64,000 nucleotides of DNA from Histomonas meleagridis (taxonomy: Eukaryota > Parabasalia > Tritrichomonadida > Dientamoebidae), in NCBI GenBank assembly GCA_020186115.1, contig WSYJ01000032.1, positions 46,035 through 110,034 on the forward strand. The letters are read 5' to 3'. Position 1 is the first letter of the stretch. The number at the start of each line of letters is the position of its first letter. This document shows, piece after piece, positions 20,532 through 28,873 of the stretch. The notes beneath the pieces were generated by a model. That model saw nothing but the letters and a program-made list of their open reading frames with translations. It did not search any database and was not told where the DNA came from. The position numbers and the translations under genes were made by a program.

Positions 20532-20539
20532 ACCGTTTA
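20532..20539 (+). promoter_or_regulatory. ACCGTTTA box upstream of the W-x-x-F repeat gene
   Basis: ACCGTTTA lies 18 bp before the ATG at 20557. The box falls inside the long open frame that begins with TTG at 20488, which supports starting translation at 20557. An AAAAGTGAC word lies further upstream near 20433. Confidence 0.4.
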
Positions 20540-20556
20540 ATAATGAAAGAATTAAA

Positions 20557-22422
20557 ATGAAATGCCTTCTTACGAAAAAGAAAGCATACGAAGCTTCGCA
20601 ATGGCTTGATCATGTATCTACTGACATTAAAGCACAGCACTATCGGTTGATGAGAAAGAAAGATTGGATTTATCTTTCTTCACAATTAACGCATTTGAGT
20701 AAACAAAATATTCTTAAAAAGGCAAAATGGGATTTACTTGAAGGAAAACAAGAAACTTTGAAAATTAAAGAAAATGAAAATACATTTGAATGTTTTAAAA
20801 ATCATTATAAAGCCAAACTCAAATTCAAAAATTTAACTTCTTTATACCTTCTAAGACAGCGCATTATTGAATTAATTGCAGCAAGAAGTCAATTAAATAA
20901 AATTAAAAGTATAAAAAGATGGGAGCATCTTATGAAGAAATTCAAAGAAAAAATTCTTTTGGATTCTTTACACAAATTAGAAGATGCTGAAAGAAATAAT
21001 TTATTTTCTGAACAAAACGAAGATATATTCTCAAATCATCCCGAAGAAACCACACCATCGATTCAACAACAGGTATTTGTAACTAAACCAAAAAAGCATT
21101 CACTCAAGCAAATCATTCTTAAATACATTAGAAAATCATTTTATAAAAAACTTCAAATCCAACGACAATTATTTGATAAACGATTAGAAGATAAACGTAA
21201 AAATCTTTTAACTAAATTTCAAAAATTGAATCGAAAATTACTAGCAAATGATAGAAGAAATCAATTACTAATATCATTTGAACAATTCAACGCATATCGT
21301 AATCTTTGGAGACAATTTATGAGTAAATATGTTTCTTTATGTAACAATAATTTATTCAATGATTATTTATCAGAATTAATATATCGACGAAAATTACTTG
21401 AAAAATGGTATAAATTTTCAGCATTTCTGAATAAAAATTTTCAAATGCAAAACTATTTGTTCAATAAGCAAGAAGAAAGACATATAAAACTTTTAATGAC
21501 ATTCCAAACAATAGTACGAAAATTAGTTGCAATGGATCGAAGGAACCAATTACAATTTTCGTTTGATCAATTCAATAAATTCCGTAATCTTTGGAAACAA
21601 TTCATGGATAAATATGTTTCCTTATATAATATAAATTTAATTCATCAATATTTATCTGACTTCAATTATCATCAAAAATTACTTGAAAAATGGTATAAAT
21701 TTTCCGCATTTCTGAATAAAAATTTTCAAATGCAAAACTATTTGTTCAATAAGCATGAAGAAATACGTGCAAAACTTATAACTAAATTTCAAATATTGAC
21801 TCGAAAATTACTAGCAAATGATAGAAGAAATCAATTACTAATATCATTTGAACAATTCAATGCATATCGTAATCTTTGGAGACAATTTGTGAGTAAATAT
21901 ATTTCTCTACATAACAACAATTTATTCAATGATCATTTATTAGAATTGATATATCAACAAAATTTACTTGAGAAATGGCACAAATTTTCTACATTTCTTA
22001 CTAAAAATCATTACAATAATGTGCGTGATGAGTTTGATAGTAAGCTAACAATACAGAAAGCAGCTTCTTTTTGTGCACTTGAAATATTTCATCCAAATAA
22101 ATGTATAGAACAATGCGTAAAGAATTGTATTAATGTACCAAACTTTGATTATTCTCATAAAATATTTTCAAATCAACTTATGAATGACATATCATTTCAA
22201 TCATATGTTATGGTAAGAAAAATAATGCAAACTTCAATCTCAAGTGCAACAAAACTTCTGACTACTTCTGCTTCACCACTTGCAACAAAATTTGCAGAAA
22301 TTCAATTTTTACTTTCAAACTCAGCTAAAATAAAGAGAAAAAACATAAATGTAGATCAGAGTAACATTCACATTGTTGTAAGTTGTTGCGAGAATAATGA
22401 AATTTCTCTTTATGACACATAA
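20557..22422 (+). CDS. Helical repeat protein with W-x-x-F motifs (possibly Sfi1-like)
   Basis: A 621-residue basic helical protein built mainly from three 95-residue repeats (see the repeat entry). Each repeat contains NLWRQFMSKYVSL and LLEKWYKFSAFLNKN. The pattern of single Trp residues in helices, each followed by Phe three residues later with Leu before, resembles centrin-binding Sfi1 repeats, but the spacing is irregular, so this is only a suggestion. It has no catalytic domain, signal or membrane segment. Upstream open frame begins with TTG at 20488 and would add 23 residues; the ATG at 20557 is preferred because an ACCGTTTA box lies just upstream. If Sfi1-like, it would bind centrin at basal bodies. 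Confidence 0.7.
   Translation: MKCLLTKKKAYEASQWLDHVSTDIKAQHYRLMRKKDWIYLSSQLTHLSKQNILKKAKWDLLEGKQETLKIKENENTFECFKNHYKAKLKFKNLTSLYLLRQRIIELIAARSQLNKIKSIKRWEHLMKKFKEKILLDSLHKLEDAERNNLFSEQNEDIFSNHPEETTPSIQQQVFVTKPKKHSLKQIILKYIRKSFYKKLQIQRQLFDKRLEDKRKNLLTKFQKLNRKLLANDRRNQLLISFEQFNAYRNLWRQFMSKYVSLCNNNLFNDYLSELIYRRKLLEKWYKFSAFLNKNFQMQNYLFNKQEERHIKLLMTFQTIVRKLVAMDRRNQLQFSFDQFNKFRNLWKQFMDKYVSLYNINLIHQYLSDFNYHQKLLEKWYKFSAFLNKNFQMQNYLFNKHEEIRAKLITKFQILTRKLLANDRRNQLLISFEQFNAYRNLWRQFVSKYISLHNNNLFNDHLLELIYQQNLLEKWHKFSTFLTKNHYNNVRDEFDSKLTIQKAASFCALEIFHPNKCIEQCVKNCINVPNFDYSHKIFSNQLMNDISFQSYVMVRKIMQTSISSATKLLTTSASPLATKFAEIQFLLSNSAKIKRKNINVDQSNIHIVVSCCENNEISLYDT
21180..22034 (+). repeat. Three in-frame 285-bp tandem repeats
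   Basis: The TGG codons of the KWYKF motif fall at 21406, 21691 and 21976, exactly 285 bp (95 codons) apart. Units 1 and 3 share almost identical DNA around LLANDRRNQLLISFEQFNAY, while units 1 and 2 are near-identical around KWYKFSAFLNKNFQMQNYLF. This patchwork of similarity suggests gene conversion between units after an original triplication. Confidence 0.9.
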
Positions 22423-22779
22423 AATTTATGAAATTCTATTCCAAAAGCACTTTCATTAGAACCAATTCCGGACTGATAAATCAATTCCTTGTTTGGTATG
22501 AAAAAGGTAACTTTTTCTTAACGTTCAGATAAACCATATGATTTTCAATGGTAAAATGGTCGAATTATTCTGAAAAAGTTCTATCGTTACATCAAAAGTG
22601 GCATGCATGAAGTGAAACGATCCATGGGGTATCCGTTTATTCTATTGTTCGCATTCAAATAAAATTTTCAACATGGTCACTTCATTTTTCTTCACTTTTT
22701 GAATACCAAACCACTTATTGCTGACTTTTTCTATTCTTAAATTGTCGACCATTTTAATGACTAAATCCATTTTTAATTT
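22423..22779. other. Intergenic, promoter-like words only
   Basis: Upstream region of the Hsp110-like gene. It contains TCCGTTTATTC (about 22633), a TCACTTTTTGAATACC word (about 22690) that is the reverse complement of the AAAAAGTGA / TATTCAAAAA pair seen upstream of other genes, and CCATTTTTAATTT just before the ATG. No gene or RNA was identified. Confidence 0.4.
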
Positions 22780-25515
22780 ATGTGGATTGCTGCAGGATTA
22801 GATTTTGGAAATAAAAACTGCGTAATTGGAGTACCAAAAAGTAATGGCGTTGATGTCGTTTTGAATCAATCATCAAATCGTTTGACCCCAACAATGATTA
22901 CATATACAGGTGACCGTAGATATAGTGGAGATACTTCTTTACAAGAACAATCAATGTATTTAAGCAGTACAATTACACAGCTAAAACGTTTAGTTTGCTT
23001 ACAATATAATTCAAAAGAAAGAGAAATAATACAAAATAATGTTCCATTCCAAATTGTTGAATTAAACGACGGAACAGTTGGTATACAAGTTCCATTTAAA
23101 GGTGAGACATTAGTATTAAGACCAGAACAATGCATAGCATATTTATTCAAAGAAATGGACAAAATTGCAAAAACTTCAGAACCAAAAATATCTAGATACG
23201 TAATAGCTGTTTCTCCATGGTGGACGCAAAAACATAGACGTGCAATACTTAATGCTTGTAAAATAGGAAATCTTCAATGTTTAGCTTTAGTCAATTCCAC
23301 CACCGCTGCTGCTATTACCTTTACCATGACACATCCAGAAATGTTACCAATTGAAAAACCAGTACCTTATGTATTTATTGATTTTGGAAATTCATCAATG
23401 AACGTTGCGGTTGCTCTTCTCAAACATGGCTATGTCGAAATTGTAAGTACTGCAAGTGACACAGAGCTTGGTGGCGCATATTTTTCATATCCATTAATTC
23501 AATATCTCGTTGATAAAGTACAACAAAAGTATAATATTGACCCAACCACCAATCCTCGTGCCATGTCACGTTTCAGGACCGCTGTTGAAAAGCTCAAGAA
23601 GACTTTATCTATTAATCCAGTTGTATCGTTTGAAATTCCATCACTTATGAATGATGTTGATGTCTCATTCCTTGTTAAACGTCAAGAATTTGAATCACAA
23701 ATCACTGAACTTCTTTCACGTATTGAAGCCCCAATTCGTAATTGTCTTGAATCTGCAAATCTTAAAATCGAAGATATTGCTGGCATTCAAGTTCTTGGCG
23801 GCGCGTCACGTGTACCAGCTGTTAAAGCCAAAATTGCCGAGATATTTGGCAAAGAACAATCACTTTCACTTAATTTAGACGAATGTTTTGCACAAGGCAG
23901 TGGTTATTTAGCTGCATTATTATCACCAGGAATGTTCAAAGTACCACTTATAGTTAAAGATGTTATTCCATATTCAATCATTGCCGAAGTTAACAACGAT
24001 ACAGAAAATCCTTGTGAACTCTTTAAGCAATTTTCACCAATACCAAATGTATCAGAAATTACTGTTAAAACTACTGGAAAATCAACTATAAAATTAATAT
24101 CAAATGGTGAAGAAATTGCAAATATTGAAGTATCAACAGAAGTCGAAAATGAAGTTGAAGTAGCAATTAGATTCCGATTAAATCAAAATGGAATTATAGA
24201 AGTTGAATGTGCAAAATATAAGACAGAAAATGATGAAGAAGTTCCAGCTCAAGTAGAAATAACTATACCAAATGACATGACAAATGAAGAACTCGAAGCA
24301 TATCGTCAACTCGAAGAAAATATGTCGGCATCAGATGAATATGAAGAAAAAGTCGATTTCACAAAGAACAGTCTTGAAAGTTCTATCTTCAAACTTGACT
24401 CATTACTTAAAGATAATCAAGATTTCATTGATCCAGAAAATGAACTTGAAAACATACAAAAACAAGCCGAAGAATTACGTAATTGGTTTTATGAAAATGA
24501 ATTTGAACATCTTCCAATTGAAGAATATGAATCAAGATTAGGAATGATTACAGAAGCTATTCAACCAATTGAAGAGAGAATACGTAATTATCAAATATTA
24601 ACTGATACTATTCCACCACTTAAAGAGAAACTTGAGAAAATATTAACAAATGTTAAAAATGATAAAGTTCATTTAGAAGATGAAGATTCGATTAATTTAC
24701 AAGAAGAACTTAACAATTCAATCAATGAACTGAATGAAATATTATCAAAGCCGAAGTATACTGAAATAGAATATAATGTTGACGCTATACAAGAATCAAT
24801 AAATCAATTCGATTCACGTGCAGAAGAACTTAAGAATAAGAAAGTCGAACCACAAAAGAATTGGACACCACCTCAACCTAAAGAAGAAGAAGTCATCAGA
24901 CAAAAGAAAGAAGAAGATAATAGTGAATCATTCATTGATCAAAATGCTCTTCGACAAAAAGCAGAACAAATACAAAACGATGAACAAATGGAAGAAGATG
25001 TAAATGATTTCTATGATCCATGGGCTGCACTCTTTGGTAAACCTATGAGACGCCGTAACATGTACCCACGAAGAAGACAATACGATCCTTTCGAAGAAGA
25101 AAGACGTCGACAAGAAGAAAGTAGACAAAGAGAAGCTCAACTTGAATCAGAAAGAAGAGCAGAATTACAACGAAAAGCAGAAGAAGAAAGACGAAGACAA
25201 ATAGAAGAAGAAAGAAGAAGGCAATTGGAAGAACAAAAAAGAGCTGAAGAAGAAAGAAGAAGAAGAATTCAAGAAGAAGAAGAAATAAGAAGGAAAATGG
25301 CTGAACAAAGAAAACAAGAAGAAAGGCCAAAGGTACAGAGAGAATTCCACTTCGATGGTGAAGATGATGATAATGGAAATGATGACCAAGGCGACGTTTG
25401 GGCTAATGTGTTCGGTCCTCCAAGAAAGAGGCAACAAAGATCTTATGGTAGACCAATGTATCAATATCAGAGAAATCCTTGGGGAGGCCCAAGTTGGCAA
25501 AACCCATTCTTTTAA
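22780..25515 (+). CDS. Hsp110/Grp170-type member of the Hsp70 superfamily with unusual Arg-rich C-terminal extension
   Basis: This is a 911-residue protein. The N-terminal actin-like ATPase domain (about residues 1-385) begins GLDFGNKNCVIGV, the Sse1/Hsp110 form of the phosphate-1 loop, and includes FIDFGNSSMNVAV, LGGAYF and VLGGASRVPAVK. A shortened substrate-binding beta domain (about 400-500) and an acidic helical region follow, as in Hsp110 nucleotide-exchange factors for Hsp70. The C terminus is unlike usual Hsp110: DPWAALFGKPMRRR, then a ~75-residue single-helix-like Glu/Arg segment (EEERRRQEESRQREA...), then a second DVWANVFGPPRKRQ and a Tyr/Pro/Trp-rich end with terminal NPFF. There is no signal peptide or ER-retention signal, so it is probably cytosolic. 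Expected role: exchange factor and holdase for cytosolic Hsp70. Confidence 0.85.
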   Translation: MWIAAGLDFGNKNCVIGVPKSNGVDVVLNQSSNRLTPTMITYTGDRRYSGDTSLQEQSMYLSSTITQLKRLVCLQYNSKEREIIQNNVPFQIVELNDGTVGIQVPFKGETLVLRPEQCIAYLFKEMDKIAKTSEPKISRYVIAVSPWWTQKHRRAILNACKIGNLQCLALVNSTTAAAITFTMTHPEMLPIEKPVPYVFIDFGNSSMNVAVALLKHGYVEIVSTASDTELGGAYFSYPLIQYLVDKVQQKYNIDPTTNPRAMSRFRTAVEKLKKTLSINPVVSFEIPSLMNDVDVSFLVKRQEFESQITELLSRIEAPIRNCLESANLKIEDIAGIQVLGGASRVPAVKAKIAEIFGKEQSLSLNLDECFAQGSGYLAALLSPGMFKVPLIVKDVIPYSIIAEVNNDTENPCELFKQFSPIPNVSEITVKTTGKSTIKLISNGEEIANIEVSTEVENEVEVAIRFRLNQNGIIEVECAKYKTENDEEVPAQVEITIPNDMTNEELEAYRQLEENMSASDEYEEKVDFTKNSLESSIFKLDSLLKDNQDFIDPENELENIQKQAEELRNWFYENEFEHLPIEEYESRLGMITEAIQPIEERIRNYQILTDTIPPLKEKLEKILTNVKNDKVHLEDEDSINLQEELNNSINELNEILSKPKYTEIEYNVDAIQESINQFDSRAEELKNKKVEPQKNWTPPQPKEEEVIRQKKEEDNSESFIDQNALRQKAEQIQNDEQMEEDVNDFYDPWAALFGKPMRRRNMYPRRRQYDPFEEERRRQEESRQREAQLESERRAELQRKAEEERRRQIEEERRRQLEEQKRAEEERRRRIQEEEEIRRKMAEQRKQEERPKVQREFHFDGEDDDNGNDDQGDVWANVFGPPRKRQQRSYGRPMYQYQRNPWGGPSWQNPFF

Positions 25516-25916
25516 AGAATAAGACAAATATGTATAATAAATAAATGTGATAAAAAAATTTAAATTTTTGATAATGTTTTGTGTGTGTAAAAACAGTTAT
25601 ATATTGCAAAATTAAACAAAACTTGGCGAAAGTGTATTGACAAGAAATAATATCAAAATGATATAAGATGAAAAATGTTCGGAAATGATTTATATTTTAA
25701 TAGGAAATTGATTTAACAGATGAACAAATCTGTGATTAATCAAATTATACTTTGGAAAGTGTAAGATAGTGTTAAAAAAGTCAAAAAAATTTATTCAATA
25801 ACAAGCTATAGATGTAATCGTGCAATGAGTTGCCGTTAAGTAAAAATTTCCGATTGATTTTTTCAATTGATATTTGGTCGATATATTGAAATTAGTTTAC
25901 AATCGATGAAGCAAAA
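25516..25916. other. Intergenic, nothing recognised
   Basis: AT-rich region between two co-directional genes. Several ATAAATAAATG-like words right after the stop may act in 3'-end formation. No conserved promoter box was seen apart from TTTCAATTG about 55 bp before the next ATG. Confidence 0.5.
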
Positions 25917-26849
25917 ATGGACTTAGGCGACTTTCTTTCTCTTTACCAATTTGAAAAACAAATAGGATTTGGCTATTGCTCAAGAGTTTTTTTGGCTACG
26001 CAAGTTCTTACAGGCCAACAAGTTGCTATAAAAATAATTTTAAAACTCGAACAAAATTTAACACCTATAGACAAAGAGAACTTTATTCGTTCTTCTATAG
26101 ATTCTCCTCATCTTGCACAAGTTTATGATGTTTTCGAAGATGCTGATTTGATCATAATTGCAATGGAATACGTTTCATGTGGAAATTTATTTAGATGGAT
26201 CAAAATGAAAGGAACACTTTCCGAATCAGCTGTTGCAATGATTATTCAGCATCTTCTTATAGGACTTAGTGTTCTTCATGATAATGACATTATTCATCGA
26301 AATATAAAACCAGAAAACATTCTTGTATCAGACACAAATCTTGGTGCCACTATAAAGCTTTCAGATTTTTGTTTATCCAACATAATTGATAATCATATGT
26401 ATTACAATCAATTATCGATGATTGAGGAATGTACAGCCCCGGAAATTTTAGCTGAGAGAAGTTATACAAAAGCCGCTGACATGTGGGGTGTAGGCGTTGT
26501 AACGTTTATGCTACTTTCTGGCAATCGACCATTTAATGAAGATGACCAACACGACTTATTAACTAAAGCAATTAGAGGAGAATACACCCTTGAAGCCGAT
26601 GCATGGCAGCATGTGTCTGAAAGCGCTAAAGACTTTGTTACTAATCTTTTACAGCCCGATCCGGAAAAGCGGATGACCGTTGGCGAGGCAATTGCGCATA
26701 AATGGCTCAAAGAAGAGCTGTCAAATGAGCCACTAGAAGCGAATGAGTCGTTTTTGTACTTGGCAATGAGAAGGGAGTTAAAGAGGACTATGGACGCACT
26801 TAAAACGTCATTGATGTTCAAGCAATTCGCAAAGCTGACAAATGAATAA
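25917..26849 (+). CDS. CAMK/SNF1-like protein kinase homologue, probably inactive (HRN instead of HRD)
   Basis: A 310-residue single-domain kinase with Gly loop GFGYCSRV (17-24), VAIK lysine at 39, a CAMK-like HRNIKPENIL at 127-136, SDFCLSN at 149-155, and APE at 174-176. The catalytic-loop Asp is Asn at 129 and the DFG Gly is Cys at 152. The nucleotide-binding Lys and DFG Asp remain, so ATP binding may persist while phosphotransfer should be crippled. The C-terminal ~45 residues form a charged helix after the kinase lobe. This is a likely pseudokinase with regulatory or scaffold function. The closest type is the AMPK-related/CAMKL group that is expanded in trichomonads (family-level knowledge). 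The ATG at 25917 is the first in frame; the 3' 200 bp are G/C-rich. Confidence 0.85.
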   Translation: MDLGDFLSLYQFEKQIGFGYCSRVFLATQVLTGQQVAIKIILKLEQNLTPIDKENFIRSSIDSPHLAQVYDVFEDADLIIIAMEYVSCGNLFRWIKMKGTLSESAVAMIIQHLLIGLSVLHDNDIIHRNIKPENILVSDTNLGATIKLSDFCLSNIIDNHMYYNQLSMIEECTAPEILAERSYTKAADMWGVGVVTFMLLSGNRPFNEDDQHDLLTKAIRGEYTLEADAWQHVSESAKDFVTNLLQPDPEKRMTVGEAIAHKWLKEELSNEPLEANESFLYLAMRRELKRTMDALKTSLMFKQFAKLTNE

Positions 26850-27335
26850 GTTATAACTATCAATTTTATTGTGTAATAAGATTTGTAAATATATAAAAAT
26901 ACATTTTATATTAATGATTTATTAATTTAATTTATTAATTTGATTTATTAATATTTTTTTGAGAGAAATAAGAACATTAAATAGAACTTCAAAAAACTGT
27001 TCAGTAATATGTGCTTTGCTTGTAAAATATATGTTTCGTTTGAAATATATATTGTATCCATTTCTGACATGTTATCCATGAAAAAAAATCCTTAAATATT
27101 ACTAGTAACTCAATTCAGATTAAAACCAAAAAATATTGTAATGGGAATATATTAATGGATTAAAAAATTTGTAGGATTTAAATTCATGGAATCCGCATAA
27201 CAAAATTTCTTTGTTTATACAATAACAACATAAATAGAAAATTACATATTAAAAAAAAATTGTTTCTATTTTTAATTTATTTAAAAACAAAAAGACAATA
27301 CGCAATAAAATATTTTTATATAAACAACAAAAACA
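26850..27335. other. Intergenic between convergent genes; short AT tandem repeat
   Basis: The region lies between two 3' ends. A GATTTATTAATTT word is repeated about three times at 26916-26953 (minor tandem repeat). The rest is AT-rich and featureless. Confidence 0.5.
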
Positions 27336-28559
27336 TCATGATTCTCCATACTTATTCTGTATAATATCGTCATGTTCCTTTACCATTAATCCCATACAGT
27401 TATTGAACTCATCAAATTGTCCCAAACATTCATTTATGTAATCGAATTTTCTTGCAATATCCGCAATCATCGTAATCATTTCGAATGACTCCGCTGCGAT
27501 CAACGAGTGATCATTCATTTTAATTTGCTCAATAAAAAACGGCAAGAACTTTTGCACTAATTTTGGTGCAATTTTTGGATTATATAAAGAAGCGTCGAAA
27601 TATATTCGAATTGATTTATGTAATACTGAACACTGATTAAAAACAATGAAATAATAAAATATTTTATCAATGATCTCTTCAGTTCCATACTCACTATAAA
27701 TAGGAGATAAAACTGAAATAAACTCAATCGCATAACATAGTGAATTATGAACTCTTTCGTGATTACCAAAGAAAAGTTTTAGCGCAGAATCAATAAATAT
27801 TTTGATGATGTCATAATCTCCGGTTTGTGAAAGATAATAAATAGAGCTCCATTGCTCATCTATTATAAAATATGGAGCATCATATTCTTTATTAAGTACT
27901 TCATAGATTTCGTCTATTTGAAAATATGAAGAAAGTGAAGGATTATGTAATGAAATTCGAATCATGGAAAATAAGGTAAAGGCAGAGGTAACTGGTTCAT
28001 CATAATAATGACTTTCAGTTACGTGCTCAAAATGTGTCTTGGAAATGATTCGAGAAATAATTTTAGCAATCCCAAATTCCCCAATTTTCTTATGTAAATC
28101 AGATGAAACTTGAGAATTATATTGAAGTATCTGAGAAAACATGTAATAAACATCTATTGCATGTGTAAAATCAAAAAAAAGTAAAATAAAATTAAAAAAA
28201 TTTTGGAAATTTGTGAGATCTGGATTAGACATTAGAATAGCTTGTGCAAGTAGACAAAGTTTATACAGAATGGAAGGATTTGTATTTCTATCAATAACAA
28301 AAATTTTGTATCCAATTTTCGATAAAATATCTGAATTTAGTATTTTATTTGAAATTTCTGTTATAGGTGTGGATATAATTTGAGTAGCCCTTTGTGAATA
28401 TTTTGATTTTAAGTCAAGTGCAATTTCAATAATTTGAGATATATTGGCAGCAACAGATTCAATTACATAATACTGATTTTCCTTTAACATGTTAACAGTA
28501 TTTGCATTATTTAAAATAGATAACAATGTAACATTTTTTTGGATTCCTTGACTACTCAT
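27336..28559 (-). CDS. Hypothetical alpha-helical (HEAT/ARM-like) protein
   Basis: A 407-residue protein made almost entirely of paired amphipathic helices, for example LLSILNNANTVNMLKENQYY and, near the end, SLIAAESFEMITMIADIAR. There is no catalytic motif, signal peptide or membrane helix. It resembles the short solenoid proteins that are common and uncharacterised in trichomonads. The open frame extends upstream to a TTG at 28650-28652, but the first in-frame ATG is at 28557-28559 (MSSQGIQKN). That choice places GGGCACTCCAA (28577-28587 on the plus strand), a motif shared with the eIF3b/ankyrin promoter, about 20 bp upstream. I do not recognise a family. Confidence 0.7.
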   Translation of the reverse strand: MSSQGIQKNVTLLSILNNANTVNMLKENQYYVIESVAANISQIIEIALDLKSKYSQRATQIISTPITEISNKILNSDILSKIGYKIFVIDRNTNPSILYKLCLLAQAILMSNPDLTNFQNFFNFILLFFDFTHAIDVYYMFSQILQYNSQVSSDLHKKIGEFGIAKIISRIISKTHFEHVTESHYYDEPVTSAFTLFSMIRISLHNPSLSSYFQIDEIYEVLNKEYDAPYFIIDEQWSSIYYLSQTGDYDIIKIFIDSALKLFFGNHERVHNSLCYAIEFISVLSPIYSEYGTEEIIDKIFYYFIVFNQCSVLHKSIRIYFDASLYNPKIAPKLVQKFLPFFIEQIKMNDHSLIAAESFEMITMIADIARKFDYINECLGQFDEFNNCMGLMVKEHDDIIQNKYGES

Positions 28560-28873
28560 ATACACATTCAAATATAGGGCACTCCAAATACGTTCCCACT
28601 TAGTGAGTAAAACTATCAAAAAGTCAAGCCGAACACTATCGCACGAATACAAAATAATTCATCAAAAAGTGACTCTTATTAAAAAATCTATTTGAACTCA
28701 TTTCAGTGTTTCAATGGCATTTGACACCGGTGTTGGTTGAATTCAGAAGCTCTTAAAACGTTTAAGTATTTTTTTTCTGCTGTATTTTCTAGGATTAGAT
28801 TGGATTTATCTTAAAGAATTATTAGATGAGGAAAAATTATATACAAAATTTTTATTAAAAAAAATAATTAGAT
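28560..28873 (-). promoter_or_regulatory. Upstream region with shared GGGCACTCCAA and AAAAAGTGAC words
   Basis: GGGCACTCCAA at 28577-28587 (plus-strand reading) matches the 11-mer at 18383-18393. AAAAAGTGAC lies near 28666. The part next to 28874 is the 3' flank of the neighbouring coiled-coil gene's coding end. No gene was seen. Confidence 0.35.

Noticed and set aside
20488-20556. N-terminal extension of the W-x-x-F repeat protein from a TTG
   Set aside because: A eukaryotic start is expected at ATG; the ACCGTTTA box and typical short 5' UTR place the start at 20557.
24818-25330. Overlapping ORFs on both strands within the Hsp110 C-terminal region
   Set aside because: They are by-products of the Glu/Arg/Lys low-complexity codons of the real gene.
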